A stretch of DNA of 64,000 nt from Charina bottae (GCA_023362775.1 JALMGJ010000006.1:13433501-13497500); one strand, 5' to 3'; shown: positions 10,261 to 23,518, numbered from the stretch's first letter. Translations and numbers: made by a program. Notes: generated by a model from the letters alone, not told the origin.

Positions 10261-12952
10261 AATGTAAATGAGCTAAAGGTTACTTCAGTTTGGTCATCAT
10301 CATCTTTATCTGCATTCCACATGGCCAACTGTACTCCTGAATTCCTTCCTGTTCCTAAACTTGCAAGTTTAGGAACAGTGAGTCTACATCTAACAAAAGA
10401 GCTAATTGTTTACATATGCGTAAAGACCTTCATCTCACTATCTCCTCTTCAGTTACACACTCTAATAGAAAGGGCTATTCAGGACAGTAGTTAGAACAAT
10501 TATCACAGTAGCACTTTTCTTCAATCACATTCAGTTTTTCCCTCCTGTTGCTATCAACACTCAGCTCAAAGATTCAAAAAGATCTCTACAATCCTTTTTC
10601 TTACTGTAAAAATAATTTAATGTATTTTATTTTTTGTGATTAATTTTCCTTCAATGATATACTGAGCACTAACTGTACAACCTCAGTAACTTCTTTGTCC
10701 ACTAATTAATACTTTTTCTCTGCATCAATTCATGTTTTCCTTTTTTCATTTGTTTTCTCTTTTTTCCCCCTTTAAAATGAATAATAAAATTAATAATAAT
10801 AATAATAATAAGTAAAGCCCAATTAAATTGCAGGGGGAACTGATACCACTGTTCAGTTTAACCATAAGTCCATAAGTAATTATACAAATGAGTGGCCCAT
10901 TTCCACATATATGCTCTCAAACATATTTTTGGAGAAAATCCTATCTATAATTTGGTTGTTAACACTTGTGGTTAAATTGGAAGAGTAAATAAATTATTTT
11001 TAATATATCACTTAATAGCCTCTGAAGAATAAGCAGAGTCTGTCAGGTATGCTTTATAATTGGAATTTATTAGGGATTCTGCATAATCATTAATTCAGAG
11101 CCCAGTACAGTCCACAAGTATGAAATTCACTTTTATATTGATGGTCCTCAGTGTAGATCATGAGAGAGGCAGCTGAGACATTTCGAGCCTCTACAGTTGG
11201 GCTCCCACTTTCTGATCACAACATTTGCCTTCAGGGTGGTCCAGGGTTTGCTCCCCATTTCTTTAGGTTTTGAATGTGGCGATTACAGGGATTGTGGCAG
11301 AGAATGTGGCAATTCTCAGTATTGTAGTTTGGCAAGATTAGAATCCAGAGAACTTCTGTAGGGAATGGGATGTAGGCCTGGATTCCATTTCTGGCAGCTC
11401 TTCATCCAAATGACATTCAGAAATGTATATAGATATTTCAGAGAGGCAGAATTCAGTTATAAGACACCTGTTCTCCAATTTGATTGAGAATAACAAATTA
11501 CTTAAAATCTTATTTTCATAGTACAAGGTATATATTTATATGTACACCTGCCCAGCTCAATTACATTTGCAAGAGTTAATTTTACTTTCAATTACATTTG
11601 TTTTTTTTTTATAAAGACACAGCATATGGCAGTAGCTAGTGAACCTTGACTGATCTCTAAAAATCTAAATACAATTAGATCTCATAAGTTTTGGGAACGG
11701 AGATCACCTGGAAATTCCAGAGCTGTAGACCAGACTGGGAAGTTGAAAAAATTTCCTGGAAAAGGCCATAGTATCCCACTTGCATATGACTGCCAAGAAA
11801 ACCACATGTAAATGTTCCTGTAATCAACAGGAAGGACATTTTATTTTAATCTTTAGCAATTTTAGAAAAAAAATATCAATTCTGAGAATATATATCAGTC
11901 TATCAATCTACCTACCTACCTACCCCACCCTCAGAATGGACCAGATAATAGGTATGCTATTCAGATGATGGCATCTGAACAGGTTAGTCACCAGCACTGA
12001 AAGTTGTGTCCAAAGATCCCAAACTAAGACAAGATGATAATTGACATTTTGTATACATTCTATTGACGATCTGTTATCTGGCTTTCTGTATTTGATCTCA
12101 AAATTGTCCCAGTCTCCTCCTTACATATTGATTGGAAAATAAAGTTTAGCATTAAGGGGATTTTCCCAATTTTTAAATAATAAAAAAATAGCAGTATGGT
12201 TATTATTGTTATAATTATAATTATGATTATGGTCCATAAGTATTATGAATCTTATGCCATCTGTGCCTACTGATTTCAAACAGTTTCTACAGGGATTTTA
12301 TAAGAGGGATGTTGCTTTTTCCAGGATCTTTTTCTCTTACTACACCTTTTCATTTCCATGGCCAGAGATATGCAGAGAATAGTAAAAAAAATAATGTTCC
12401 AAAGATGTTTGGTTGCCAGCCTTCGATTTTTTTTTTTTGATTTATCATATTTTAAGAGCACTGTGGTTGTAGTAAGCATAAAAATGATTATGGATGTAAT
12501 TTATGTCTACTGTTTTGTAAAAACAAAATTGTGTGAGAACAAAAAGATAAATTCTGCCTTCAATTTTAGGCATTTCAGGGAAAAGCATTTCTGGAAGCAA
12601 CAAAACATACAAGCACACAGACATATCCACGCTATCCTTTTTTTAAAAAAACAAGCAAACAAATCCTTAACAAGTATAAAAATACAGTACATCCTTCTAT
12701 CCTACATGTCATCCCCTCTCTGTGTATTGGAATTGTTGTGTAGACAATTGTTTTGAAAACTATTAAGAAATTTGTTTACCATATCTGGATTTTAATAAAA
12801 TACTCTTCTAAATGCTCTCTCTCTCTCTCTTTCTACAATGGTCACAATAACAGAGAATGGATTTTAAGGGACGGAAAATCAGTTTGCTTTTCAGTGTTTC
12901 ACAAACAGCACATCTTCCTTAGTAAATTTTGGGAATGCTGTAAATGCAATGT
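10261..12952. other. AT-rich non-coding stretch
   Basis: There is no recognisable gene, RNA or named repeat apart from short runs: (AAT)n near 10790-10812, CTAC repeats near 11908-11925 and (CT)n at 12813-12830. The short open frames lack domains. It could be a PLCZ1 upstream intron, but no PLC exon was found in it. Confidence 0.5.
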
Positions 12953-13215
12953 ATTTTGATTTCCGAAAAGTATTTGACAATATACCAGATGACATGCAAA
13001 TTAGCAAGCTACTGAATGTGGGCTAGATGGCATGAAAACTAAGTGCAACTGGCTTGAAAATTATACTCAAATTTTGTGTCTTGCCAATTTCCTTGAATAG
13101 AGTGCCCCAAGGTTCATTCTGTGGGCCCTGCGCTCTGCAATGTCCTTATCAGTGTCTTGGGTGAAGAGGTAGCAGGAGTGCTTATCAGCTCTGCAAGTGG
13201 TACAACATTTGGTGG
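12953..13215 (+). mobile_element. CR1 LINE reverse-transcriptase relic
   Basis: Degenerate coding with CR1-like RT order: FDFRKVFDNIP, KLL, WLENYTQIL, then a SAPRFILWAL-type remnant of the PQGSVLGP box. Many stops and frameshifts mark an old copy. Confidence 0.6.
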
Positions 13216-14479
13216 AATAGTCAGTCTCTGAAGAATCTTGAAAGGTTAGAGCAACATTGCTCAGATTGTGGATCATGACTCCTGGGGAGGGTCACCACAG
13301 AGTGCCCTCCCTGCACCTCTTTCCAAGCAGACATATCAGTTTGATCTGCAAGTGACAGTTCTAGAGCTCTGTATAAAGCCTGGGTGGTCATGGTCCTCTG
13401 CTTCCTCCTCCTGAACATGTTATTTGCATTTCAGAGGAGAATTAATCAGTCCTAGAGGAGATGAGGCTTCTATGCAGACCTGAAACTGTCTGTAGAGCAG
13501 GCCTGCACAGCTCATAGAGGGGAAGGGGCCACAATGATAAATTAAAAATCCTCACGGGCTGCAAAGGACTAGTTGGTGTGCCGACCAGCTGTTCAGTGGC
13601 TAGTGGAGCAGCGGTAGCGATGGAGCTGGTGGTGCTGGTGAGGCTCAGAGGCACCTGGCAGCATGTCTTTTGGGGTGCCAGGCCCTTCCTGGCCGGGTGA
13701 TACTTGGCAGTGGTGAATTTACTTATTTTTTTAAAATGCCAGTGGGATGTACAAGGCTGCTTGTTGTAGAGAGAATTACTACTGAGGGGAAGCGAGGAGG
13801 GCTGCAAGGAAATTGCAAGCGTAGGGAGAGGGATTTACAAGGAGCAACAGTGGGAGGAGAAGAAGGTGGGCTATGATTGTTGTCACAGTGCACCTGCACT
13901 GGGAGGCAGAGCACCAGATGCAGCTGACGGCCTGCCAGTGTTCTGCAAGCTGCAGTGTTTTAAACATGGTTTAAGACATGCTGACTAAAGGGGAAGAAAC
14001 ACCCCCCCTTTTTTTCCCCTTTGGTGAATGACAGAGGCTGTCTTCAAAATGAAACCCAGATTTCAGGAACTACACAGAAGCAAGCATGCTCACCTTTCTC
14101 ATTAAGAATATGGTTTTAAATTTTATTGGGAGGAGGTTACTTATTTCCAATGAAACTGTTTTCTTTTATAAAATTGTATAGTTATATCATTTTTATATTT
14201 GATACATAGCTTAAATTTAATTATTCAAAGTACTATATTTATTTCTTGCCTAACCCTAAACCCAATGAAATCATTAGTTTTATTTAAGAGGCAGTTGCAT
14301 AAATTCATTCCAGCGTTTTAGGGGGTTACCATCTGAGAACCCCTAAGTTAAAAAAATGGGGTGAAAATAACAAATTTAATAAAACACAAATGCAGTTATA
14401 TACATAGGAAATAGAAATCAATTGCACAGGTATAAAATGGAAATATTCACAGGTGTATTATTGGCAATAATACTGGTGA
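13216..14479. other. No recognisable feature
   Basis: Mixed-composition non-coding DNA. The open frames of 60-120 codons near 13440-13970 have no domain or splice context and look fortuitous. Confidence 0.45.
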
Positions 14480-14745
14480 AAAAATTCTTAGAGATGTATT
14501 TGGTTTCGAGCTGTATATGAATTAGTACTTTGATGTAGCTGCAAAAAAGGCAAATGCAATTTTAGATTGCATCAACAGAAATATAGCTTCCAAATCATAG
14601 GAAGCAATAATTCTACATTTTGCATTGGTCAGAATCCACCTCAACGATTCTATCTATTTCTGGGCAATGCAATTTAAGAAGGATTTGGGGAAACTGGAAG
14701 GTTCAGGACAGTGAAGATGATCAGGGGACTAGAAACTTAGGCCAC
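14480..14745 (+). mobile_element. CR1 LINE 3'-region relic
   Basis: Matches the conserved CR1 order near the end of the RT ORF: aaaaaaggcaaatgcaattt, tgcatcaacagaaatatag, tctgcattggtcagaatcc-like and aaggatttggggaaactgg. It is truncated on both sides and degenerate. Confidence 0.75.
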
Positions 14746-16005
14746 ATTCACACAGATGCCAGCAGGAAATCATGCTGCCCTAAATGTTGCTGCCCCCAGA
14801 ATGCATCCTTACTGCACACTCAGATTGAAACTGTCCTGCTTTGCTGTCCATACAGCTTTAATGTACAACATTCTGAGGGCCTTGATTTGTGGTTCCTTTG
14901 ACAGACATGTCAACTCTACCCAACATAATTCACTATGTGAAAATGTGGCATGCATAATACTTTGGTCATTCCATGCACTGCTTTTTTTTTTTTCTTTTTC
15001 TTTCCCATCATACCATCACCTAACTGAACTTTTGTTTTTTATACCTTGAAATTATGGCTTGACTGGTTGACTGTTCACCCTATCAACCACTAGATGGCAA
15101 CAGAGAATTGAAGGCCCCCCCCCCTTCCTCCCAATATCTCTTGGCTGTCATCCAGTGGTTATCCAAGGTTCAGCTGTTGAAGAACTGGGATATGAGAAAG
15201 GATTTAGCAGTGGAGATTAGTGTGAGAGCTGTAACTATGCTATGAACCTTAAGAATATTATGTGAGGAGAGGAAGCAGCAGCCATTAGGAGAAAATCCCC
15301 TGCTATGCAGGCCATAAAAGTACAAGAGATTAGTTCTTTCCATTATATTTCTGATTACATGGGTTAAGTCAGGGACAGGCTAGTCAATTTCAGGGCTTCA
15401 CCCACACTAGAATAGAGATTTTCGAACATTTTCTGACCATGGAACCTGTTAAAAAAAGTTCCCAGAGCCCCTGATTAAAAGTCAAAGCCCTAGTGACAGA
15501 AACAGAACAAACAAAACTTGTGCTTGTTATAATTTATTCATGCAAATGTATATATGAAACCTATTTCACAAAAATGGATAGTGCAATTACAAGCACCGGA
15601 ATTTGTTTTACTTCTTTTGTTTTCACTTGTTCTGCACTGTTTGCAATTATATTAGTTTGTAACCAATGATCCACATCTGGGAAAAATGTACCCATTACAT
15701 AAGAATTTATTGGCCCTAATCAAAAAAACAAAATAAAAATAATATGCATATTCTGAGAGGTGTATATTTAGGATGGTTATGTAGGAAAATCACTATATAT
15801 ATAAGATTGCCATATTTCATTATCATCATCCATACGTGGTCTGTAGTTTTAAGCACCTCATTCATAAGCTGCGAGTAATACCAGGCCTTTAGTCCATTGA
15901 ATCACTGGGGTCATAAATTTGTGTTTCCAATGTTGAAGAATAAGTCAATATTTAAAATTGTATTTTCTAATTAACCAATTTTTGTAAATGCTCATCTTCA
16001 TACAG
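14746..16005. other. PLCZ1 intron or upstream sequence
   Basis: Non-coding sequence leading to the PLCZ1 exon at 16006. It contains a C-run near 15115-15125. No Y-domain exon carrying the expected FWN-type motif was seen in it. Confidence 0.5.
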
Positions 16006-16178
16006 TCGCCTTAAACGTCCAAACACCAGGAGAACAAATGGATCTTCACACTGGGAAATTTTTGGATAATGGTGGCTGTGGCTATATATTAAAACCAGAA
16101 TTCTTAAGAAATAGAGACACACAATTTACTCCATATAATATATCTGCAGACCATCAACCAGTTACACTTACAATTAAA
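16006..16178 (+). CDS. PLCZ1: PLCZ1 exon: end of Y domain
   Basis: 173 nt, entered in phase 1 after catacag and left in phase 0 at AAA|gtaagt. It encodes [18 protein letters not shown], then [14 protein letters not shown], the conserved end of the PI-PLC Y box where the TIM barrel closes. The last residues, QPVTLTIK, lead into the C2 domain. Confidence 0.92.
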
Positions 16179-19100
16179 GTAAGTTTATTTTGGTTATATT
16201 ATTCTTTTCGCTGATTTGCTTTTACAAGTGCTTATTACTGCAGCTTTCTCAGTTTCCTGCCTGAATTCTTAATAAGCAGTTCAAGGAAATCAAGCTCAAA
16301 AATTTGTTGACATCATTGTCCCAGCATGATCCCCATATTATTTATTTGCTTACACTTGCTATCTTCTTCAGAGAGTTTTATGGTAATACATAATAGCATG
16401 TTTCTGAAGTATAAACTTGATTCAGTGTTTACATTTAAAAATGAGCCATGAGAAGATAGGGATGGTTGCACATATAATCCTGCTGATTCCATTAACATTG
16501 CATTCAGAAGCAGCATTTGAACTTGCTGCTTAGGAATATGTATTGGTGGATGTAATTGAGTAGTTGAGAGGGCCTACTACATTATCAAGTTTTAGAAGCT
16601 GATTAAAATTTTTAGTGCTTGCTTAGGGAACCACTGGTGTTGGATCTGACTATTTGCTTTGCTTTGTTATTTCTGTATACTGGCTGCTGGCTGTTACTTT
16701 ATTTGTATAAATATTTTTTATTTAAATCAGTGCCGTCTTTTCCCAACCTGGCATTTTGAAGGTCTTGACTTCCAACTTTCAGAATTTGCAGCCAGTACAG
16801 CCAAAAGCCGCACTTGGCTAGGAGTTCTGGGAATTCAAATCTCAATACAGTATATTTGTCAAGTGGCAGATTGAGGAAGGCTGCTTTACACACCTAAGAT
16901 ATAAATGCAATTGAAAAGAATGAGATTTAAGGCAGACACAGGTAGTACTATACATTCATTGGGTTGCTTTAAATATGCTGTTGGCTGCTGGATAAGATGA
17001 GTCCTGACTAAGATAATGCAGCATGGATATAAATATATAACCCAAGCAGATCATCAGTTAAGCTTTGTAGCCTCTAAACTAGAGCTATCATATCTGGGCT
17101 ATAAAAATCTGGATGACTCGATAGCAAGAAAGAGGTAACATTTTTGGTATCTTTTTGCTAAGGATAGTCTGGATTCCACCACCCCTTCTATTTATCCTAA
17201 ACTGTATTTATGATATCACTCGGACGCAGATTCTGTTGTGGAATAGGTCTAGGATCAAAGATGGTACTTACTATGTTCTGGATGTGATGAAGTGTGCATG
17301 TGTCTCTGTGTGAGTATGAATACTGTCGGGTTGATGTGTTCACAGAAGCCGTCTCAGTTCTTTGATTCATCCTCAGACTATTCCAACAAATAAAAAATGG
17401 ATGGATGGCCAGGCTTCTAAACTGGTGGTGTGCTGTGTCTTATGCATAAGGATTCAGATGGAAAGACTTGTGCCTCTCAGCACTGTCTCATTACCTTGTT
17501 CACTTTGCCTTTGCCTTTACAAAGTCCCACCTTAGAACTGTACACTGGAGAGCCTTGGTGGCTAGAACATTCAATTTGGATATGAAAAATCTGATGTAAT
17601 GACCTGTGAACTACACTGACTTTATTTGTTGTGAGGTTAAATTAGCACTTTGATCTCTGGAGGAAAAAAAACACGATACATGTCTAGGAAGCAATACTCT
17701 CAAATAAGTACAGCAATTCCTGTAATTAGTCTTGGCTTGGAATAGTCCCAGAAGATATTGGTTGAATGTGCAGGGTACCAGTTAAGAGCATGAATTCAGG
17801 GTAACATGGTGGTCTCAATTCGATATCATATTTTTCAGAGAACAGAGTGGTACTCTTACCCTTTATTGTTTCCTTATGTTGGCTTATTATTCTTAATATA
17901 TAAATTCTGGCAGAGAGAAAGTGAGAGAGCTTGTAGCAGTTTGATCACTGGTTAAGACACTGAACTAGGAGCTGAAAAGCCCAATTTTTAGTCCTGCCTT
18001 AGGCATTGAAGCCAGTTGGGTGACTTTGGGCGGTCGCTCTCTCTCAGTGAGTTCTTATTGCAGTTCAAAGAGGTTTAGAGATCCGCACCCTTATCCATTT
18101 CACATACTCCCAGTGAGGCACCCTCTGAAGCAGGTGCGCAAGACATTTTGGGAGGTTGGGGGGGCACAGCCCATAAGTGTTGTTTTTCAGTGATGGGGCC
18201 AGCTCTCAGGAGTGACCTCCCATTGGAGATTCATCTGTCTCCAACACTGTTGGTCTCCCCCACAAAAACCCTGAAGACAGAGCTTTTCCAGAGGGCTCTT
18301 GGGGCCTGATGCCATGCTCTGTGTTGAACTTTTGTTCTATGTCTATGTTTTATACTCTATTGTACAGTTTTACTTTGTAAGCCACCAAAAGTTCTGTGAT
18401 TGTGGGGGGGATACAAGTTTGATTAAAAATAAATAAATTGCAGTAAAAAAACAGCAATGTACAGAGTTTAATGCACTGATTTTCCCCCCCTCTTTATTCT
18501 GGAGGCTATATAGTTCTCCCCCCCCCCCGCCTCCCCACTGCATAATAGGCTTTGATATACTGTCTTAGGAAAAATATTAATGCCAGTAATAATGATAACC
18601 TTAAGGCTTAGTGTCCTAGTTAATACTGATATCTTTTTCTGCGTCTCTGCAGCTGATTAGTGGCCATCAGTTACCACCTAGCAACCTCTCCAGGACTAAC
18701 AAAGCCGACCCTCTTGTTGTACTAGAAATTTATGGCATTCCAGAGGACCAGGCAAAACAACAGAGTTGTGCTATAAAGGGCAATGGTAAGTAGATCATGC
18801 TGCTTCTGTCAGGCAGCGTTCTTTAGCCTGATACCTTCCAGATGGTTTGAATCCAAAATTCCCCAGAATTTCAACTCATCTGATTTGCACCAAATTTGGG
18901 AAAGTATAGTATACGGTCCTAATAATTTCAGCATTCTACAGAGATTACATAACTCCCTGATCAAGAGGCAAAGCAATAATTTTCCATGAGCACAAACATC
19001 CTCTGGGGTGTTGGGGCTTCTGAATGTCATCTTGACAAGCCCTGCCTTTCTGCTGTACTTTAGAGAAATTGTTATGGTTGCCCATGGCTGTGTTCAAGTT

Positions 19101-22100
19101 AACTTTTTTCTTTTTTTCCCCCTTAGTCTGTCATGGTACTCCCTCAAGTTCTCGTGGAACCCTAATGGTTCTGTAGGACACAGTTTGAAAAATCTGCTCT
19201 AGACCTACAGAGAAACTGGGGAAATGTTCTCAGTTAAGAGACTGCATACTGTGTTCATTGAGGGGCTCATGCAGATATTTTATTCAGTTCCTATACTTCA
19301 GCACTGATTTTTTTTCGCAGACTTTACCTTTGTAAATCTACCACACAAGCAATTTGATAAATTTGAGGAAAATTATGTCTGAGGGTAGGGATTTGGTGTA
19401 TGTTACCATATTTTTCATTAAGGATATATGAGTGAACGATCCATAAGGCAGGGTGGAGTAAGCCGATCAGTAGACTTGTGGAAATATACTCTTGAGGCAT
19501 TGCTAATATATATTAAACACAGTTTCTCTTCCCATCAGCAGCATTTATATTTTACAACTGCAAACAGTGATGGGTTTTCAGCAGAAGTGCAGTAGGCAGA
19601 TGGCCATTGCAAAGGTGACATTAATTTTAGATCTCCACGTGAACGTCACCATGCCTTCTAAAGAGAATACCTGAGATTGTTTTCCTCTTGCTTTCGTCAA
19701 AGGAGTCAGCTTTGTTACATTATATATTTCTTGTTCATTTTGTGAATGGTTCAGTTTCGTATTCCTGTAGTCACTTGGAATAACCAGAAAAAGAAATGAG
19801 AAGAAATTATGACTAAAACTCAGGCAGGTAAAGCTTTTTAGGGATCATTTGTCTTATACTGCTTTTTTTTATTGCAGCTTTGTGTCCTAGGTGGAATGAA
19901 ACATTCACATTTGATGTTCGTGTTCCAGAGCTTGCCTTAGTTCGTTTTGTGGTAGAAGATCAGCTTTCTCTGGCTTCCAATGATTTCCTTGGTCAATATA
20001 CTTTGCCACTTTTAAGCATAAATAAAGGTATTGCATAGATGGTATTTTGTGTACAAAAAAGTGTTCCAAATCTTACATCTGTTATGATTAATATATAAGA
20101 TACAGCATTCAAGACATTGTAATATTGGTTCTATTATTGCTGACATCAGAATTGTTCAAATAACTGCCCTACCCTTAATTTATGGCAAAGCATGATTGAA
20201 TGTTGTGCTAACCTTCATATTTTTTGAACTTTCAGATGTTAAAGTTGAGAGCTATGCACTTTTCCTTTCTATGTAAATAAAAATGCTAGTGTTCACGTGC
20301 AATCCTTCAGTGTCTGGAAGCTACTCACTTTTATGTTAATAACAGGAATGTTAATGCACACTTCCACATATTACTTACTGTTTCTCTTTTCTACATCAGT
20401 TTAAGGGTCAAACCATGCATATACGGACCATCACAGTGCATACAATCTGTTTGGAGATTCCAATAGAAGAGAATATATGTAGCTCAGGGTTGAACTGTGG
20501 AGTCTGTGGTGCTCACTGAGCTTGGTCGTTTGTTTGCAGACATTTCATTATCCAATTAGGTAACATCATCAGTGCTGATGATGTAGGCTGACCATATGTC
20601 CCGTTTTGAATGGGACTGTCCCATTATTTCACCATTTCTGGAGCGTCTCATCGTTATAGTAAAAATCTCAATTTTGTCCCATTTTTTAAAGTTCCCTGGC
20701 GAAGCGTGCATGCACGCCCCCCACCCCCACACGCACGCGCGCACGCCCCCCACCCCCACAAACATGCCCACTTTGTCCGGCGACGTTTTTGCCTCAAGGA
20801 AATATGGTCAGCCTATGATGATGTTACCTAGTTGGGTAATGAAACGTCTGCAAGCAAACAAACCTCAGAGAGCACCAAGGACTCCACTGTTTGGAGATTC
20901 CTTTGGAAGGACCAGTAGCTCCATATAGATAGCTGATTGTCGTCTTGATTCCCATGATAGCAGTAGGCATTTTTTCAACACTGAAACTCCAGTGATTACC
21001 CTGTGGGTTCCTGAGGTTACTTGGATCTGTGTAGGGCAGTATGCTTACTGCTTTCCTTTTTCAGTTTTACCTCTGAAATTATGGATCAGGAGAAGGAAGT
21101 TTTAGAACTAAATGGGAAGAGTGAACAAAGGAGTCTGGATCAGGCGTTCAAAGATGTCACTAAGAAGCATGGGATGAAGACCTTTGCCTAATTGGTAACA
21201 CTGGAAGTTGCCCTATATCAAGTCAGATATTGTCCATAGTGCCTAGCATGATTCTCCAAGGATCTTTTCCAATCCTACATAAAGTTTTCATAGATTGAAC
21301 GGAGGACTTTTCTTATGCAGGACACATTCAAACCATCAAACTGTGTATCTTTGTCCTGACTTCGAGTGAAGGAAAACACGCTGAGACTTGGTGTACAGGC
21401 TCTAGTGTTTTATTGTTCTACTCTGCTAGACAGAATCCAGCTAAACTAAAATGAACTAGTAATGCTCAGAGAAAGGGCCCAAGAAATCAGGGTGGGGCCT
21501 TCTTTAGCCTTTTGGGAGGAAAGCAAAGCGATTCAGTACTGCGCATGCGTTTATCCCCCTGGAGGGAGCCCCCTCTTTCTTCACCAGTTATCTCCCTGAC
21601 AATCTTCCAAGGTTGTCTATAACCACTGAACTACTGTAGTAGTTTGTGACTACTGTACATGTTAAACTTTTCTACAAATATCTAACCATATTGCATTGTA
21701 AAATCCATTACAACACCTTAAGAGGAGAGAACAAAATTCCAGTCTCTACGGTCATGTTTGAAAAATCTCTGTCATCCATAGAGAGTAGATTTTCACAGCT
21801 CTATTTATTGGTGAAATGACTTCTGAGTAATACTGCGTGAGACATTCTGCCATTCTTTGACAAGTGACCAAATCCAGACAACATAAACAATTGTGCAAAA
21901 CTCTGTACCAATATAGTATATTCACAGTTGAAATTGCACTGCTTTGTTTTTCCTATAAAATGAATGACAGTCATTCTCTTACACTGGAGCAAATAAGAAT
22001 TTGTACTAAAAATACAACTGTGATAGAACCAAGCTTTCACCCTGGTTTTGATGTTTCCAATTCTTTGAGGAACAAGTTTGACACTTTCAAACAAATGCTT

Positions 22101-22372
22101 TACAAGATGCAGCCTAACTTAGTGGGCATATTGAGGACTCAAAAAAGCTTCATCCCAGCTTCTGTTTCTTGATATTTATAGAAAGTCACAGACCACAGAG
22201 CTATGTTATATGTGTATTATTGTGCATGTATCATGGTGTATACAATATATTAATTGATTGCTATCACATTGCAGGTTATCGTCAAGTTCCACTTTTCTCC
22301 AAACTTGGTGTCAACCTACGTCCTGCTTCACTCTTTGTACATGTATCGTACTCAAGAAATAATGTCTGTTAG
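16006..22372 (+). CDS. PLCZ1: PLCZ1, last four coding exons (partial gene)
   Basis: The 3' part of phospholipase C zeta, the small PI-PLC that sperm deliver to the egg to trigger calcium oscillations by cleaving PIP2. Coding segments are 16006-16178, 18653-18785, 19878-20027 and 22275-22372, with matching phases (1 to 0, 0 to 1, 1 to 1, 1 to stop) and GT/AG boundaries. They cover the end of the Y catalytic half and the C2 domain. The ending [19 protein letters not shown] and PASLFV is closer to PLC zeta than to PLC delta, and the neighbouring CAPZA3 supports this. The pleckstrin-homology-free N terminus, EF hands and X half are not visible in the window. The reading frame is clean, so the gene is probably functional. 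Confidence 0.88.
17925..18055 (+). mobile_element. tRNA-derived SINE (type 1), degenerate
   Basis: Shares the backbone of the copies at 35690, 37980 and 51929: a cactggttaagacactga A-box region, a tagtcctgccttaggcat B-box region and the gggtgactttggg segment. It lacks a clear tail. Confidence 0.7.
18165..18445 (+). mobile_element. L2 LINE 3' end
   Basis: Contains the L2 3' UTR signature with gtaagccaccaaaagttctg and a final (AAATA)n tail. The copy is 5'-truncated. Confidence 0.7.
18653..18785 (+). CDS. PLCZ1: PLCZ1 exon: start of C2 domain
   Basis: 133 nt, phase 0 to phase 1, bounded by gtctctgcag and gtaagt. It encodes [11 protein letters not shown] and then [15 protein letters not shown], the first beta strands of the C2 domain. 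Confidence 0.92.
19878..20027 (+). CDS. PLCZ1: PLCZ1 exon: C2 domain core
   Basis: 150 nt, phase 1 to phase 1, bounded by tttattgcag and gtattg. It encodes [19 protein letters not shown], then RFVVEDQLS and [13 protein letters not shown]. The RWNETFTF and VPELA patterns are diagnostic for PI-PLC C2 domains. Confidence 0.93.
20475..20895. mobile_element. Nested fold-back elements (family 1 interrupted by family 2)
   Basis: The outer arms, 20475-20586 and 20818-20890, are the same family-1 fold-back seen at 9190. Between them lies family 2 (20587-20818), itself an inverted repeat with ends aggctgaccatatgtcccg and aaatatggtcagcct and a GC-rich centre of repeated ccccccacccccacacg. This lies inside the last PLCZ1 intron. 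Confidence 0.75.
21355..21605 (-). repeat. Possible solo LTR-like repeat, antisense
   Basis: On the minus strand there is an AATAAAACACTAG-like polyadenylation context and a GC-rich promoter-like block. No flanking internal region is present, so this is tentative. Confidence 0.3.
22275..22372 (+). CDS. PLCZ1: PLCZ1 terminal coding exon
   Basis: 98 nt, entered in phase 1 after cacattgcag. It encodes [11 protein letters not shown] and [15 protein letters not shown], ending in TAG at 22370-22372. This is the C-terminal beta strand of C2; the few residues after it are variable among species. Confidence 0.93.
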
Positions 22373-22391
22373 GAATTATGCCTATTTCCTC

Positions 22392-22397
22392 AATAAA
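22392..22397 (+). terminator. PLCZ1 polyadenylation signal
   Basis: AATAAA lies 20 bp after the PLCZ1 stop codon, followed by a T-rich stretch near 22430-22445. This implies a very short 3' UTR. Confidence 0.8.
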
Positions 22398-22855
22398 GAT
22401 TCAGTGGTTTAATTATATTAAGCATTCAGTGTTACATTTTTTTCTTCTTGAATTAATAGTATTCAGTATACATTAAAGCCACATACCTTGTTGAGTAAGA
22501 ATAACAGACACCTTTCAAAAGATTGCACTAAAAAGTTGAGAAGTTTCCTTGATATTTGTCACTTCCCGTGAGATGGGCATTTGTATAAATTTGACAAATA
22601 AATAAATATTTGCCCCTAGCAATTTAGCATTCAGATAAATCCTGAAATTCCATAAATATATTGCATAAATACATGCAAGCCTCATTTGATTATCATGACT
22701 AATTGCTACTGAAAGACTTGTCCTCTATAAATTGTTTTGCTTTAAATCAAAACCAATTATCAATTATGTATCTTCAGTTTTAAAATTCAATTAGTTAATA
22801 ATGTGGTTTTATATAAGTTTTTATTAACTATCGTATCTATCTCTATCTATCTATC

Positions 22856-22902
<47 letters not shown>

Positions 22903-23261
22903 ATCATCTATCTATTTTTCTATCTATCTTTTCCACATACATCTCGAATGTGTATTAGGATACTGTGTATACCTTATAGGTGATGGAATACAAGTGATAT
23001 CACTTTGGCTTGTAAACTGGTCCCTAGATTACAGATCTTAATTTGCTAGGCTTTGGCTGTGCTTATTATATACTGGACAATATGTGCCAAAACTGACCAG
23101 GAAATCTGCATATGGTGCAGCTAGAACTAAAGCTTGCAACGTACACTTTATCTTACTCAAAAGTGTTATATGACAGCCTTGATTAACCGGCAACAGAGAT
23201 CAGTAGCTATAGGCCCATATGGCAAGAGATTCTGCAACAGAATGGGGGAGGGGGCAAACTA
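22398..23261. other. Intergenic sequence with a TATC microsatellite
   Basis: AT-rich intergenic DNA downstream of PLCZ1. The only clear structure is a (TATC)n array at 22838-22930. Confidence 0.6.
22838..22930. repeat. (TATC)n microsatellite
   Basis: Tetranucleotide array with a few ATCATC interruptions. Confidence 0.97.
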
Positions 23262-23518
23262 TGATGGGTGACTACTCAGAACTAGTAAATTAAACTACAA
23301 GGAAGAAGGTTCAGGCTAGACATCAGGAGGAACTTCCTGTCTGTATGAGCTGTCAGCTGGTGGAACAGGCTGCCACATGACCTGGTGAACTCTCCTCTGC
23401 TAGAAGTTTTCAAATTGAGGCCAGATGGTCATCTCTCAGAGGTGCTCTAGTGGATCCTGCACTTAGCAGGAGTTTGGGCTAGATAACCTTTGTGGTCACC
23501 TCCAATTCTATGATACTG
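23262..23518 (+). mobile_element. CR1 LINE 3' end
   Basis: Matches the conserved CR1 3' region: gaaggttcaggctagacatc, aggaacttcctg, ggtggaacaggctgcc, and a terminal ccaattctatgat like the CR1 ATTCTATG repeat. Confidence 0.85.

Larger units (their letters stand above)
16179..18652 (+). other. PLCZ1 intron
   Basis: A 2.5-kb intron bounded by gtaagt and ctctgcag. It holds a worn tRNA-derived SINE (17925-18055) and an L2 3' end (18165-18445). Confidence 0.8.

Noticed and set aside
13442..13967. Overlapping open frames of 60-120 codons
   Set aside because: No splice context, no domain and poor agreement between frames; chance openings in moderately GC-rich DNA.
16006..22372. Assignment to a PLC delta gene
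   Set aside because: Y-domain and C2 motifs fit both families, but the [19 protein letters not shown] and PASLFV ending and the CAPZA3 neighbour fit PLC zeta better.
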